From NCBI RefSeq assembly GCF_000384475.1, contig NZ_ARWB01000001.1:2915038-2979037 (forward strand): a stretch of 64,000 bases of DNA, read 5' to 3'. Shown in pieces: positions 16,973-25,135 of this stretch. Source of the DNA: Methylopila sp. M107. Its GTDB lineage: Bacteria > Pseudomonadota > Alphaproteobacteria > Rhizobiales > Methylopilaceae. Positions within the stretch are counted from its first letter, which is position 1. Each line of letters begins with the position of its first letter. Below the pieces are notes generated by a model. It did not search any database and was not told where the DNA came from. It saw only the letters and a program-made list of their open reading frames with translations. Position numbers and translations under genes: made by a program.

Positions 16973-18099
16973 GCTCCGGCCTCCGCGGGCAGGCCCACCG
17001 GGGGCCGCCCCCTGCGCGCAGGCTTCCAGCCGGCGTCGATCCGCCAGATCCGGAACGCCCCGATGACCGCGAACGCCGCCACCCCCGACCACGCGCCGAT
17101 GGTCGGCCGGACGACGCCGGTCAGTCCAAGCGTCGTCAACAGCCCGTCGGTCAGCAGGAAGCCGAGGCCGGCGAGCAGCGCGAACGCCATGTGGCGGGTG
17201 GAGCGGACGTCGCGCCAGTTGAGGAGCGCAGCCGGCATGGCCAGAAGGACCATGACGATCAGTCCGAGAGGCATGGCGTAGACCCGTTCGACCAGCGTTT
17301 CATAGAATGGCAGCGGCGCGTTGGGCGTCTGTTGACCGGCCAGGACCTTGCGGGCCGAGTCGAGCGAGATGCGGCTTTCCGGGCTCAAAGCTCCGAGCAC
17401 GTCGTCGGGCGTCATCGTGGTCGTCCACACGCCGTCCGCGGGCGTCTTCTGGCTCAGCGTGTCGCGCGTCCACGAGATCTTCTCGGCGCCCGAGAGCGTC
17501 CACTTGCCGTCGCGCCAGCGCGCTTCCCGCGCAGTGGTGCGCGCGGTGACGATCTTGTCGGGCCCGCGGTCGTAGACGCGCACTTCTTTCAGGCGTCGGC
17601 CGCGGTCGCTGACCCGGTCGAAGGTGATGATGTCGTCGCCGACGCGCAGCCGCGTGATCTTTGTGTCGCGCATGCCTTCCTGCCTGTTCTCCAGCCGCTG
17701 CGTGATCTGGATCGCAAGCTTCGACTGGGCGCGCGGCGCCACGACGTCGATCAGCGTGGAATGCAGGATGACGAGCACGAGCGCGCCGGGCAGCATCATG
17801 AGATAGATGTTGAAGACCCCGCGCCCGGCCGAGCGCATCGCGGAGATCTCGCTGTTGCGGGCGAACAGCGCGAGCGTGAGCAGCGCGCCGATCAGCGTGC
17901 CGAGCGGCATCGCATGGACCAGCAGGATCGGCATGCGCAGCCCGGCATAGAGCAGGATGCCGCTGACGCCCTCGCCGGCGTCGACGATGTCGCCGGCGTT
18001 GTCGACGAGGTCGAGCACTTCCGCGATGAAAGCGAGGATCAGGGTCGCGACGATCGCGAGCTTGACGAGCATGACGCTGAGATAGCGGGCGAAGCGCAT
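16969..18099 (-). CDS. lptG: LptG-type lipid export permease
   Basis: A 376-residue inner-membrane protein of the YjgP/YjgQ family. It has two N-terminal transmembrane segments, two more by about residue 115, a periplasmic beta-jellyroll domain (about 130-260) and two C-terminal segments, the LptG layout. LptF/LptG form the transmembrane dimer of the LptB2FG transporter that extracts lipopolysaccharide and hands it to LptC. ATG 18099 lies 2 nt after the lptF stop; its stop overlaps the GNAT gene. No lptD, lptA or lptB is nearby. In many Rhizobiales, as I recall, the LPS lptF-lptG pair precedes lptD, so this pair may be a second one serving another lipid. Confidence 0.85.
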   Translation of the reverse strand: MRFARYLSVMLVKLAIVATLILAFIAEVLDLVDNAGDIVDAGEGVSGILLYAGLRMPILLVHAMPLGTLIGALLTLALFARNSEISAMRSAGRGVFNIYLMMLPGALVLVILHSTLIDVVAPRAQSKLAIQITQRLENRQEGMRDTKITRLRVGDDIITFDRVSDRGRRLKEVRVYDRGPDKIVTARTTAREARWRDGKWTLSGAEKISWTRDTLSQKTPADGVWTTTMTPDDVLGALSPESRISLDSARKVLAGQQTPNAPLPFYETLVERVYAMPLGLIVMVLLAMPAALLNWRDVRSTRHMAFALLAGLGFLLTDGLLTTLGLTGVVRPTIGAWSGVAAFAVIGAFRIWRIDAGWKPARRGRPPVGLPAEAGA

Positions 18100-18101
18100 G
18101 G

Positions 18102-19304
18102 TCAGCCTCCCGCCGCCTGAGGCTCGGGCGCGGTCCGCTTGCGCGTCGCGCGCACGAACGCGGCGCGGACGCCGTCGATCGCGCGCGAGATCAGCGTGTC
18201 GCCGGGCCGATCCGTGCTGGTCCGGAACAGCAGGACCGACAGGCCGAGGAACAGCAGGAACGGCGCCCAACAGGTCACCACCGCGGGCGCGAGGCCCTTG
18301 TGGGCGAGCGTCTCCCCGATCTGCAGGGAGTTATGATAGACGACCATCGCGACGCCGGCCGCCACCATGTTGGCGATGCGCGCGTTCCGGCGCATCGTCA
18401 TCGAGAGCGGCACGATCAGCAGCGGCAGGAAGGCGAGCGACAGCGAGCGCGCCAGGCGCCCGTGGAACTCCGCCGAGAGCTCGCGATAATAGCCCTTGGA
18501 CACCGGCCCGCGCATCTCGCTCCAGAGCTCGAACATGTCGAGCTCGCGCTCGTTGCCGCCGCGCGGGCGGAACGGCGGCGCTTCAAGGTCGAACTTCTTG
18601 TCGAGCACGAACTCCTTGAAGCGGAGCGTGCTCGGCTCCGGACCGCCAAGATCGCGCACCGCCGCGCCGTTGAAGAGCTTCAGCTGGATCGCGGACTCGT
18701 CGGGCGTCAGTTCGAGCCGGCCGGTCGAGGCGGACGTCACGACGTCCTGTCCGTCCTTGCGGTTCTGGATGAACACGCCCTTGAGGCCGCGGCCGGTCTT
18801 GTCGACTTCGTCGGCCGTGACCGTCAGGCCGTCCTTGACGCTGATGAAGGTGGCGGCCGGCGCGTGCGCGCGCCAGGCGTAGGCCGTGCTCTGGTTGATG
18901 ATCTCGCGGTACACGTAGCGGCAATAAGGCGAGGCGAAGCCGACCACGAGGATCGAGAGCAGGCTGAGCACGCAGCCGAGGATGATGAGCGGCCGCGTCA
19001 TCGTGCGGACGGAGACGCCGGAGGCCAGCCCCGCCTCGAGCTCGGCCCCGAGGCTGAGCTTCGAGATCGCGCTGTAGACCCCGAGCGCGAAACCCGCGGG
19101 CATCGCGAAGCCGAGATAATGCGGCACCAGATTGCCCGCGAGCGCGAACGCGATGAACACCGGCGCGCCCGCGGTCGCCAGGATGTCGATCAGGCGCAGG
19201 ATGCGCTCGAGCAGCAGCGCGGTGAGCACGATGCTGAGCGAGATCAGCATCGGCTTCAGCGTGAGCCCGAGAATGTAGCGGTCGAGAATGCGCAATTTCA
19301 GCAT
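18102..19304 (-). CDS. lptF: LptF-type lipid export permease
   Basis: A 400-residue YjgP/YjgQ-family membrane protein. It starts MLKLRILDRYILGLTL, typical for LptF, and has N-terminal helices, a periplasmic domain (about 130-265) and C-terminal helices (SLAFLPLLIVPLSMTM; PFLLFLGLSVLLF). ATG 19304 overlaps the HIT gene stop (TGATG). Partner of LptG just downstream. The context of lipid-synthesis genes rather than lptD suggests specialisation for an anionic lipid of this locus, which is inference. Confidence 0.85.
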   Translation of the reverse strand: MLKLRILDRYILGLTLKPMLISLSIVLTALLLERILRLIDILATAGAPVFIAFALAGNLVPHYLGFAMPAGFALGVYSAISKLSLGAELEAGLASGVSVRTMTRPLIILGCVLSLLSILVVGFASPYCRYVYREIINQSTAYAWRAHAPAATFISVKDGLTVTADEVDKTGRGLKGVFIQNRKDGQDVVTSASTGRLELTPDESAIQLKLFNGAAVRDLGGPEPSTLRFKEFVLDKKFDLEAPPFRPRGGNERELDMFELWSEMRGPVSKGYYRELSAEFHGRLARSLSLAFLPLLIVPLSMTMRRNARIANMVAAGVAMVVYHNSLQIGETLAHKGLAPAVVTCWAPFLLFLGLSVLLFRTSTDRPGDTLISRAIDGVRAAFVRATRKRTAPEPQAAGG

Positions 19305-19741
19305 CAGGCTTGCGACCACCGCGACTTGAGCGCCGAGACCAGCGCATCGAGCGCCTCGCCCGCGAGGTCGACGCCGGAGGCGAGGTCCGGCGGACCCGGC
19401 CAGCCCTTGTCCGGATAGGCGACGCCGGCATGCTCGCGCGCGCCCTCATAGCGCGGGATCACGTGAAAGTGGACGTCCGGGTCGACCATCATCAGCATCA
19501 GATAGTTGATCCGCTCGTAGCCGACATGAGCGCGGAGGACGCGCTCGATTGTCCGCACGGCCTCAGCGAGGTCGGCGAAGGCCTCGGGGGAGACGTCCGA
19601 AAACGCCGTGGCCTCGTCCCGGCAGACCAGCACCAGCGAGCCGAGCGTCGGCTGCTTCGGGCGCACGAGCACGGTCCAGCGGCCCGCTTCGGCGATCGCC
19701 GTATGGGGAAAGCCGAATTTCTGCATCGTCGCGTTCGTCAT
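19304..19741 (-). CDS. HIT family nucleotide hydrolase-like protein
   Basis: A 145-residue protein with the HIT-type motif HFHVIPRYEG (about residue 92-101) and the N-terminal strand pattern of Fhit/GalT-like hydrolases. HIT proteins hydrolyse nucleoside phosphoramidates or dinucleoside polyphosphates; the substrate is unknown. ATG 19741 is used; MQKFGF five codons later is also possible. It heads the leftward operon through lptF and lptG, with its stop overlapping the lptF start, and is divergent from the CDP-alcohol phosphotransferase gene. Confidence 0.8.
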   Translation of the reverse strand: MTNATMQKFGFPHTAIAEAGRWTVLVRPKQPTLGSLVLVCRDEATAFSDVSPEAFADLAEAVRTIERVLRAHVGYERINYLMLMMVDPDVHFHVIPRYEGAREHAGVAYPDKGWPGPPDLASGVDLAGEALDALVSALKSRWSQA

Positions 19742-19887
19742 GTCGTCGTCGTATTCCCGCCCAGGGTCGTCGCAGACGTTCCGCGCCCTTGATAAGGCGC
19801 GATCATGGCCGCGGCGCTGGCACCATAAGGATTTCGCCGCTAAACGACAGGCCGGATAGTCCCGGACGCAATGGAAACGCAACAGGA
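19742..19887. promoter_or_regulatory. Divergent promoter region of the lipid locus
   Basis: A 146-bp gap between the leftward HIT-lptFG operon and the rightward CDP-alcohol phosphotransferase gene. It must carry promoters for both, so the two halves of the locus could be coregulated here. No convincing operator dyad was found. Confidence 0.4.
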
Positions 19888-21021
19888 ATGACGGAACCGA
19901 CGATATCTGCGGGTAGCCGCACGGCCATTCTGGTCGGCGCGTCCACTGTGACGATCTGGGGCATGAGCTCGGCGGAGCGCCTCAAGCGGCAGCTGGAGCG
20001 CGCGGGCGTGAAGGACGTGCGGGCGAACGCGGATGGTCTCGACCCGCAGGCCGATGCGCTGATTCTCAGGCTCGACTGGGCCTATGAGCAGCGTCTCATC
20101 GATGCGTTGGCGATTCGCCCCGGCGCATGCCTGGTCTCGGGCGCGGAGGCGGTCGCGGCCAACGTTCCCGGCGCGAGCGCGCAAGACGCCGCAGGCGCCG
20201 TTGCAAGGGGGGAGATGCCGCAAGGAACCGAGGAACTCGACTCGGAAGGCCTCGGCGGATCCTACAACCGAAAACTCCGCAAGCGCGAGATCGCCTATCT
20301 GATCCCGTTGTCGGAAGAGACCGTGGGCGACGTCGAGGAGCGCAGCTTCGCGGGCTCCTACAAGGGCGTGACCGATTTCGTCACGAAGTTCTGGTGGCCG
20401 CGGCCGGCGCGCGCCGTGACGAAGTGGTGCGCCGAACGGTCGATTTCGCCCAATCAGGTGACCTATCTCGGCCTGTTCCTGATGTTCCTCGCGCTGTTCC
20501 TGTTCTGGAACGGCAATTTTCTGCTCGGGCTGATCCCGGCGTGGATCATGACCTTCCTCGACACGGTCGACGGCAAGCTCGCGCGCGTCACCATGACGTC
20601 CTCGAAGTTTGGCGACATCCTCGACCACGGCATCGACCTGATCCACCCGCCGTTCTGGTGGATCGCCTGGATCTACGGGCTGCCGAAGGCGGGCTTTCCG
20701 GTCGACTACGCGGCCCTGATGGTCTGGACCATCATCGGCGGCTATGTCGTGCAGCGCATCCTCGAGGGCGCTTTCATCCGCCTGTGGGGCTTCCACATGC
20801 ATGTCTGGCGGCCGTTCGACTCGATGTTCCGGCTCTACACCGCACGGCGCAACCCGAACCTCGTGATCCTGACGCTGTTCACGCTGGTCTGGCGGCCGGA
20901 TCTCGGCATGGCGGCGGTGTGTATTTGGATCGTGCTGTCGCTCGTCGTCCACGCGTTCCAGATCGTGCAGGGCGCGGTGGCGAACCGGCGCGCGCCGCTC
21001 GTCTCCTGGCTCGACGCGTGA
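19888..21021 (+). CDS. CDP-alcohol phosphotransferase with N-terminal extra domain
   Basis: A 377-residue protein. The C-terminal membrane domain carries the complete family signature from about residue 224: DTVDGKLAR, then G eight residues on, and GDILDHGID with the two remaining Asp. Several transmembrane helices follow. This domain transfers a phospho-alcohol from a CDP-alcohol to an acceptor, releasing CMP. Residues 1 to about 130 are soluble and look like a degenerate nucleotidyltransferase-type domain (TAILVGASTVTIWG; DALILRLDWAYEQRLIDAL) without an obvious catalytic loop. Its neighbours suggest the acceptor is a sphingolipid or lipid phosphate rather than diacylglycerol; this is inference. 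Confidence 0.8.
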   Translation: MTEPTISAGSRTAILVGASTVTIWGMSSAERLKRQLERAGVKDVRANADGLDPQADALILRLDWAYEQRLIDALAIRPGACLVSGAEAVAANVPGASAQDAAGAVARGEMPQGTEELDSEGLGGSYNRKLRKREIAYLIPLSEETVGDVEERSFAGSYKGVTDFVTKFWWPRPARAVTKWCAERSISPNQVTYLGLFLMFLALFLFWNGNFLLGLIPAWIMTFLDTVDGKLARVTMTSSKFGDILDHGIDLIHPPFWWIAWIYGLPKAGFPVDYAALMVWTIIGGYVVQRILEGAFIRLWGFHMHVWRPFDSMFRLYTARRNPNLVILTLFTLVWRPDLGMAAVCIWIVLSLVVHAFQIVQGAVANRRAPLVSWLDA

Positions 21022-21045
21022 GCGCAGGCTGATGGGAAGGGCAAA

Positions 21046-21972
21046 TTGAGCAGGCTCGGGGTCGTCGCAAACGGGCGCAGCTGGAAGAACCGCGAAACTG
21101 CGCTCGCTAAGCCCGAGATCGGCGACGCGCTCCATGAGGCCGCTCGGTCGCCGGACGACTACCCGGCGCTGCTGAGGCGATTTGCGGAGGAAGGCGTGAC
21201 GGTCGTCGCGGTCGACGGCGGCGACGGCACGCTGCGCGACGTTATGAGCGTGCTGCCCTGGGCTTTTGGCGACGCGCTCCCCGCCGTCGCGATCGTGGCG
21301 AGCGGCAAGACCAATGTGGCGGCGGCGGATGTCGGGTGCGTCGCCCGCGCGGCGCTTCCGGCGCTCGCGGAGGCCGCCCGCGCCGGCGCGGCGCTGAAGC
21401 ACGAGACGCGCCGCCCGATCCTGGTCGAGGTCGGAGACGCCCGGATGCTCGGCTTCGTGTTCGGGCTCGGCGCGTTCGAGCGCGCCACGCGGCTGGTCAA
21501 CGAACGGGTGCACACCAAGGGCGTGGCGCAGAAGCTCGGCGTCGCCATGGGTGTCGTGATGTCGGGGGCGGCGGCGCTCGGCAAGGACCGCGAACTCTGG
21601 CGGAGCGGCGTGCCGCTTGCGCTCTCGATCGACGGGGCCGAGCCCGAAATGCGCCACTCCTTCGCGCTGCTCGCGACCTCGCTGAACCGGCTGATGCTCG
21701 GGCTCTGGCCATTCTGGGGCAAGGGCGAGGGCGGGTTCAACGTGACGGAGGTCGCCGCCCCCCCACGCCGGCTGATCCGCACGCTCGCGACCGCGGGCAT
21801 CGGCCGTCCGCCGTCGTGGGCGGCCGACTACGGCTACAAAAGCGCCAAGGCCGACCGGGTGTCGCTGACGCTGCGCGAGCCGTTCATCTTCGACGGCGAC
21901 ACGTTTGCGGCGGGGCCGGACGGCCGCGTCGAGCTGACGGCGGGTCCCGCGATCAGGTTCGTGCGGCTGTGA
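21046..21972 (+). CDS. Diacylglycerol-kinase-fold lipid kinase, candidate ceramide kinase
   Basis: A 308-residue protein with the DAGK/sphingosine-kinase catalytic motif DGGDGTLRDV (57-66), preceded by the LGVVANGRSW strand-loop. The start is TTG 21046, with GGGAAGGG just upstream. It lies 24 bp after the CDP-alcohol phosphotransferase gene and before the nucleotidyltransferase-like gene. From memory, Caulobacter uses a DAGK-like ceramide kinase (CpgB) encoded in a trio next to spt, an arrangement matched here. The alternative is an ordinary diacylglycerol or lipid kinase. Confidence 0.75.
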   Translation: MSRLGVVANGRSWKNRETALAKPEIGDALHEAARSPDDYPALLRRFAEEGVTVVAVDGGDGTLRDVMSVLPWAFGDALPAVAIVASGKTNVAAADVGCVARAALPALAEAARAGAALKHETRRPILVEVGDARMLGFVFGLGAFERATRLVNERVHTKGVAQKLGVAMGVVMSGAAALGKDRELWRSGVPLALSIDGAEPEMRHSFALLATSLNRLMLGLWPFWGKGEGGFNVTEVAAPPRRLIRTLATAGIGRPPSWAADYGYKSAKADRVSLTLREPFIFDGDTFAAGPDGRVELTAGPAIRFVRL

Positions 21973-22032
21973 GGGTTTGCGGCCTGTCCGTGATTGCTTC
22001 GGTCGGAATGCGTCCTCATTCGCTCCCAGGCT

Positions 22033-22124
22033 GTCATGCCCGCGCCTGCGCGGGAATCCACGACTTGCTCGCAGATCGCTACGATTCGAAAAAATCGTGG
22101 ATACCCGGCTCCGCCGGGCATGAC
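22033..22124. repeat. Palindromic repeat upstream of the nucleotidyltransferase-like gene
   Basis: Inverted pair: GTCATGCCCGCGCCTGCGCG..ATCCACGA at the left and TCGTGGATACCCGG..CCGGGCATGAC at the right. Same family as the element inside the following gene (22841-22927). Confidence 0.9.
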
Positions 22125-22150
22125 GATCTTTCACGAGACGATCGCGCTCG

Positions 22151-23218
22151 ATGACAGCCCCCGCCGCCTCCCTCGTCGCGTTCGTCGCCGAAGAGCTCGA
22201 CCGCCCCATCCCGACCGCCGTCACGGCCTTCGCGGCGGAACTTGCGGCGCGCGGAGGGCGAGGCGTCATAGGCGTGCTGTTCTACGGCTCGGCGCTTCGG
22301 ACAGGCGCCACGGACGGGCTGCTGGACTTCTACATCCTGCTCGACGAGCTCGAGGCCTGGGACCAGACGGCGTTCCAGCGCTTCGGCAACCGCCGCCTGC
22401 CGCCCAACGTGGAGTATGCCGAGACCACCGCCGCCGGCATGACGCTGCGCGCCAAGCTCGCGGTGATGACGCTCGCGCAGTTCGTCGACCATGCGCGGGC
22501 GCTAAGCCTCGACACCACGATCTGGGCGCGCTTTGCGCAGCCGGCGGGGCTCGTCCATCGGCGCGACGCGTTTGCGGGGCGGCAGGTCGCCGAGGCGGTC
22601 GCGGGCGCCTGCCGGGGCGCCGCGTGGTGGGCCGCGCATCTCGGCCCCGAACGCGGAACGCCGGCCGAATTCTGGCGGGCGCTGTTCTCGAAGACCTATG
22701 CGTCGGAACTGCGCGTCGAAGGAACGGGACGGCCGGGCTCGATCATCGACGCCGCCCCCGAACGCTACGACGCGCTGCTCAGGCTAGCCTGGGCCGCGGA
22801 GGGGATCGCGTTCGCGGAGGACGGCGAGGGCGCCTCGACCGTCATGCCCGGCGAAGCCGGGTATCCACGACTTGGGCTCGCGCCGCCGTCCGAAGTCGTG
22901 GATACCCGGCCTTCGGCCGGGCATGACGGCGGTGGTCTCGGCGCCAGCCCTTCGTTCGTGAGGCCCCGCCTCACCGAAGTCGAGCGCGCCGACGCAAAAA
23001 GGGCTTGGGCGACGCGCGCGCGTCTCGCCAAGCCCTTGAATCTTGCGCGGCTCGCAAAGGCCGCCTTCACGTTTTCAGGCGGGGCCGACTACCTCGCCTG
23101 GAAGATCGAGCGGCACTCGGGCCACAAGATCGAGGTCACGCCATTCCAGCGCCGACATCCGCTGCTGGCCGCAGGGCCGGTCTTGTGGTCGCTCTGGCGG
23201 AAAGGCGTTCTACGCTGA
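22151..23218 (+). CDS. Nucleotidyltransferase-like protein interrupted in frame by a repeat
   Basis: A 355-residue protein. The N-terminus has VLFYGSALRTG followed by DGLLDFYILLDE, matching the GS...D-x-D pattern of nucleotidyltransferase (Pol-beta-like) folds, although the second Asp pair is atypical. Residues about 231-259 (VMPGEAGYPRLG..RPSAGHDG) are encoded by an 87-bp palindromic element equal to 29 codons, inserted without breaking the frame. The rest continues normally to a basic C-terminus (VLWSLWRKGVLR). The 3' end overlaps the 3' end of convergent spt by 83 bp. Its place after a CDP-alcohol phosphotransferase and lipid kinase suggests the third gene of a phosphosphingolipid head-group set (CpgC-like); function is unproven. 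Confidence 0.65.
   Translation: MTAPAASLVAFVAEELDRPIPTAVTAFAAELAARGGRGVIGVLFYGSALRTGATDGLLDFYILLDELEAWDQTAFQRFGNRRLPPNVEYAETTAAGMTLRAKLAVMTLAQFVDHARALSLDTTIWARFAQPAGLVHRRDAFAGRQVAEAVAGACRGAAWWAAHLGPERGTPAEFWRALFSKTYASELRVEGTGRPGSIIDAAPERYDALLRLAWAAEGIAFAEDGEGASTVMPGEAGYPRLGLAPPSEVVDTRPSAGHDGGGLGASPSFVRPRLTEVERADAKRAWATRARLAKPLNLARLAKAAFTFSGGADYLAWKIERHSGHKIEVTPFQRRHPLLAAGPVLWSLWRKGVLR
22841..22927. repeat. Palindromic repeat inside a coding sequence, 87 bp
   Basis: Arms GTCATGCCCGGC..TATCCACGACTT (22841-22873) and AAGTCGTGGATACCCGG..GGGCATGAC (22893-22927). The length is exactly 29 codons and the frame contains no stop. Same family as 22033-22124. Confidence 0.92.
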
Positions 23219-24440
23219 CGTGGCGCGGCGGGAACGGATGCACGTTCTCCGGCAGCAGGCCGAATTCACGGCCGACGCGGGTCATCAGCTCGATCGCGTA
23301 ATCGATCTGCTCGAACGAATGAGCGGCGCTGACCGAGGAACGCAGATAGGCGCTGTGGCTCGGCGTCGCGGGCGGCAGCGCGAGGTTGAGATACATGCCC
23401 TCGTCGACCAGCCGCTTCCAGAACGCGGTCGCAACGTCGACACGGTCGACGATCACGGCGACGATCGGGTTCGCCTCCGGGCCGACCTGGAAGCCGGCGC
23501 TCTTCAGGCCGTTGTAGAAGCGGCGCGCGTTTGCGGTGAGCTTCTCGCGGCGCTGCGGCTCGGCCCGCATGGTCTCGAGCGCGGCGGTCGTCGAGGCGAT
23601 GATCGCGGGCGGCAGCGAGGCTGTGAACATGTAGGGGCGGGCCGCGATCCGCAGGATCTCGAAGCCCTCCATGTTGGAGACGCAGTATCCGCCGACGGAA
23701 GCGAGGCTCTTCGAGAAGGTGCCGACCACGAAGTCGACGTCGTCCTCGACGCCCTCGCGCTCCGCGAGGCCGCGGCCGTTCGCGCCGAGCACGCCCATGG
23801 AATGCGCCTCGTCGACCATGAGGTAAGCGCCGTATTCGCGCTTGACGTCGACGAACTCCTTCAGCGGGGCCGTGTCGCCCAGCATCGAATAGATGCCCTC
23901 GACGACGATCAGCTTGTCGCCGGGCACGTCCTTGAGACGGTTCAGGCGCTTGGCGAGGTCGTCCGGATTGTTGTGGCGGAAGCGCACCACCGGCGCATGG
24001 CCGAGGCGCGAGGCGTCGTAGATCGAGGCGTGGCTGTCGGCGTCGATCACGAGATGGTCGTCCTTGCCGACCAGCGTCGAGATCATGGCGAGGTTCGCCT
24101 GATAGCCGGTCGAGAACACCATGCAGTGCTTGCGGCCATAGAAGTCCGCCAGCGCGCGCTCGAGTTCGGCATGGCCGTCATAGGAGCCGTTCGCGATGCG
24201 CGAGCCGGTGGTGCCGGTGCCGTGCTGGCGGATGGCCTCGATCGAGCGCTCGACCGAATGCGGGTCGAACGTCAGGCCGAGATAGTTGTTGGTGCCGAAC
24301 AGCAGCGTGCGCTTGCCTTTCAGCACGCCCTCGACGGACGAGACGATGTCGTCGAACTTGACCGAAAACGGGTCCGCGCCGCTGGAGCGGAGCTGGTCGT
24401 AGCGATCGGCGAGGGGCTTAAACTTGGACAGCAGGGACAT
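23136..24440 (-). CDS. spt: Serine palmitoyltransferase-type alpha-oxoamine synthase
   Basis: A 434-residue PLP enzyme of the AONS/KBL/SPT/ALAS group. VDEAHSMG (209-216) and GTFSKSLASVGG with the PLP lysine at residue 244 are present, plus GTNNYLGL and GTGTTGSR. It condenses an acyl thioester with an amino acid. The dedicated ACP directly upstream (TAATG overlap) and the acyl-AMP ligase nearby indicate serine palmitoyltransferase, the first step of sphingolipid synthesis, rather than biotin (bioF) or haem synthesis. The C-terminal 20-30 residues are low complexity and overlap the convergent gene. Confidence 0.82.
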   Translation of the reverse strand: MSLLSKFKPLADRYDQLRSSGADPFSVKFDDIVSSVEGVLKGKRTLLFGTNNYLGLTFDPHSVERSIEAIRQHGTGTTGSRIANGSYDGHAELERALADFYGRKHCMVFSTGYQANLAMISTLVGKDDHLVIDADSHASIYDASRLGHAPVVRFRHNNPDDLAKRLNRLKDVPGDKLIVVEGIYSMLGDTAPLKEFVDVKREYGAYLMVDEAHSMGVLGANGRGLAEREGVEDDVDFVVGTFSKSLASVGGYCVSNMEGFEILRIAARPYMFTASLPPAIIASTTAALETMRAEPQRREKLTANARRFYNGLKSAGFQVGPEANPIVAVIVDRVDVATAFWKRLVDEGMYLNLALPPATPSHSAYLRSSVSAAHSFEQIDYAIELMTRVGREFGLLPENVHPFPPRHVSVERLSARATTRPALRPAADVGAGMA

Positions 24441-24691
24441 TACGCAGCGCTCCGCAGCGTCTCGAGCGTGTTCAGGAGGTCCTGAACCGTCACGACGCTG
24501 GCCATGTCATTCAGCGGAATCGAGATGTCGAACTTGTCTTCCAGCGCCATGGTGAAATTCATCACGGCGATCGAGTCGAGACCAAGATCATTGACGATAT
24601 TCATCTCAGGTTTCAGCTCGACTTTTCTGTTCAGGACGCTCTCTAGGACGTCCGAGACCTCGGTAAGCAACGCTGATTGATTTTCACTCAT
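24440..24691 (-). CDS. Acyl carrier protein dedicated to Spt
   Basis: An 83-residue ACP; GLDSIAVMNF carries the phosphopantetheine serine at residue 40. Start MSENQ (24691) is chosen, with AAGG 7 nt upstream; an adjacent ATG at 24694 is equally possible. The stop and the spt ATG overlap (TAATG), so the two are coupled and stoichiometric. This ACP is expected to receive the fatty acid from the acyl-AMP ligase at 25136 and present it to Spt. Confidence 0.88.
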   Translation of the reverse strand: MSENQSALLTEVSDVLESVLNRKVELKPEMNIVNDLGLDSIAVMNFTMALEDKFDISIPLNDMASVVTVQDLLNTLETLRSAA

Positions 24692-25135
24692 CATTTTGCC
24701 TTGGCGATACGCCACTGCAAACTTTAGTCAGGGACCGGAACCTAGGTAGCCGCCTCCGGTCTGTAAAGTTCACGCAGACGTTCTGGAAACACTAATCAAT
24801 GCAGCATGTTACAGGCGCGTTTCCTTACTGAATCACGAGTCGAACGGGCCTCGTAAGAGGGGGCCAGAGCATTGTTAAAAAGGTGTTGCGCAAATGCCCT
24901 GAGGCGATTTCAGAGCCCGCGGCCGGCGCCCGCGCGCGCCGAAATCGCTGCGGCGCCGCGTTTCGCGCCGTGCGCTCAAAAATTCGCCATCGTTTTCAAG
25001 CTCTTCGCGGCGGACCTCGCAGCCGATGAGGCGCGAGCGAGCCGGCGGACGCCGCGCAGGGCCCCCGGATCACAACCGCAATTGCTTCAGCTTTGAAATA
25101 ATTAGGCGCCGAATGTTACGAACTTCGCGCCGCTC
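24692..25135. promoter_or_regulatory. 444-bp intergenic region upstream of acp-spt
   Basis: This gap separates the end of the acyl-AMP ligase gene from the acp start, both on the minus strand. It must hold the acp-spt promoter. The first about 180 bp are AT-richer than average (for example GGAAACACTAATCAATGCAG). A dyad GCGATTTC (24903-24910) / GAAATCGC (24940-24947) with a very GC-rich loop may be the terminator of the upstream genes. No credible coding frame was found in it. Confidence 0.45.

Noticed and set aside
19840..22269. Long open frame (about 800 codons) on the minus strand
   Set aside because: Antisense to the well-supported CDP-alcohol phosphotransferase and lipid kinase genes; Arg/His/Asp/Gln-rich composition typical of an antisense shadow in GC-rich DNA, with no domain.
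24872..25096. 74-codon frame in the gap before acp
   Set aside because: Starts at TTG without a ribosome binding site, no recognisable domain, and crosses the GC-rich hairpin region.
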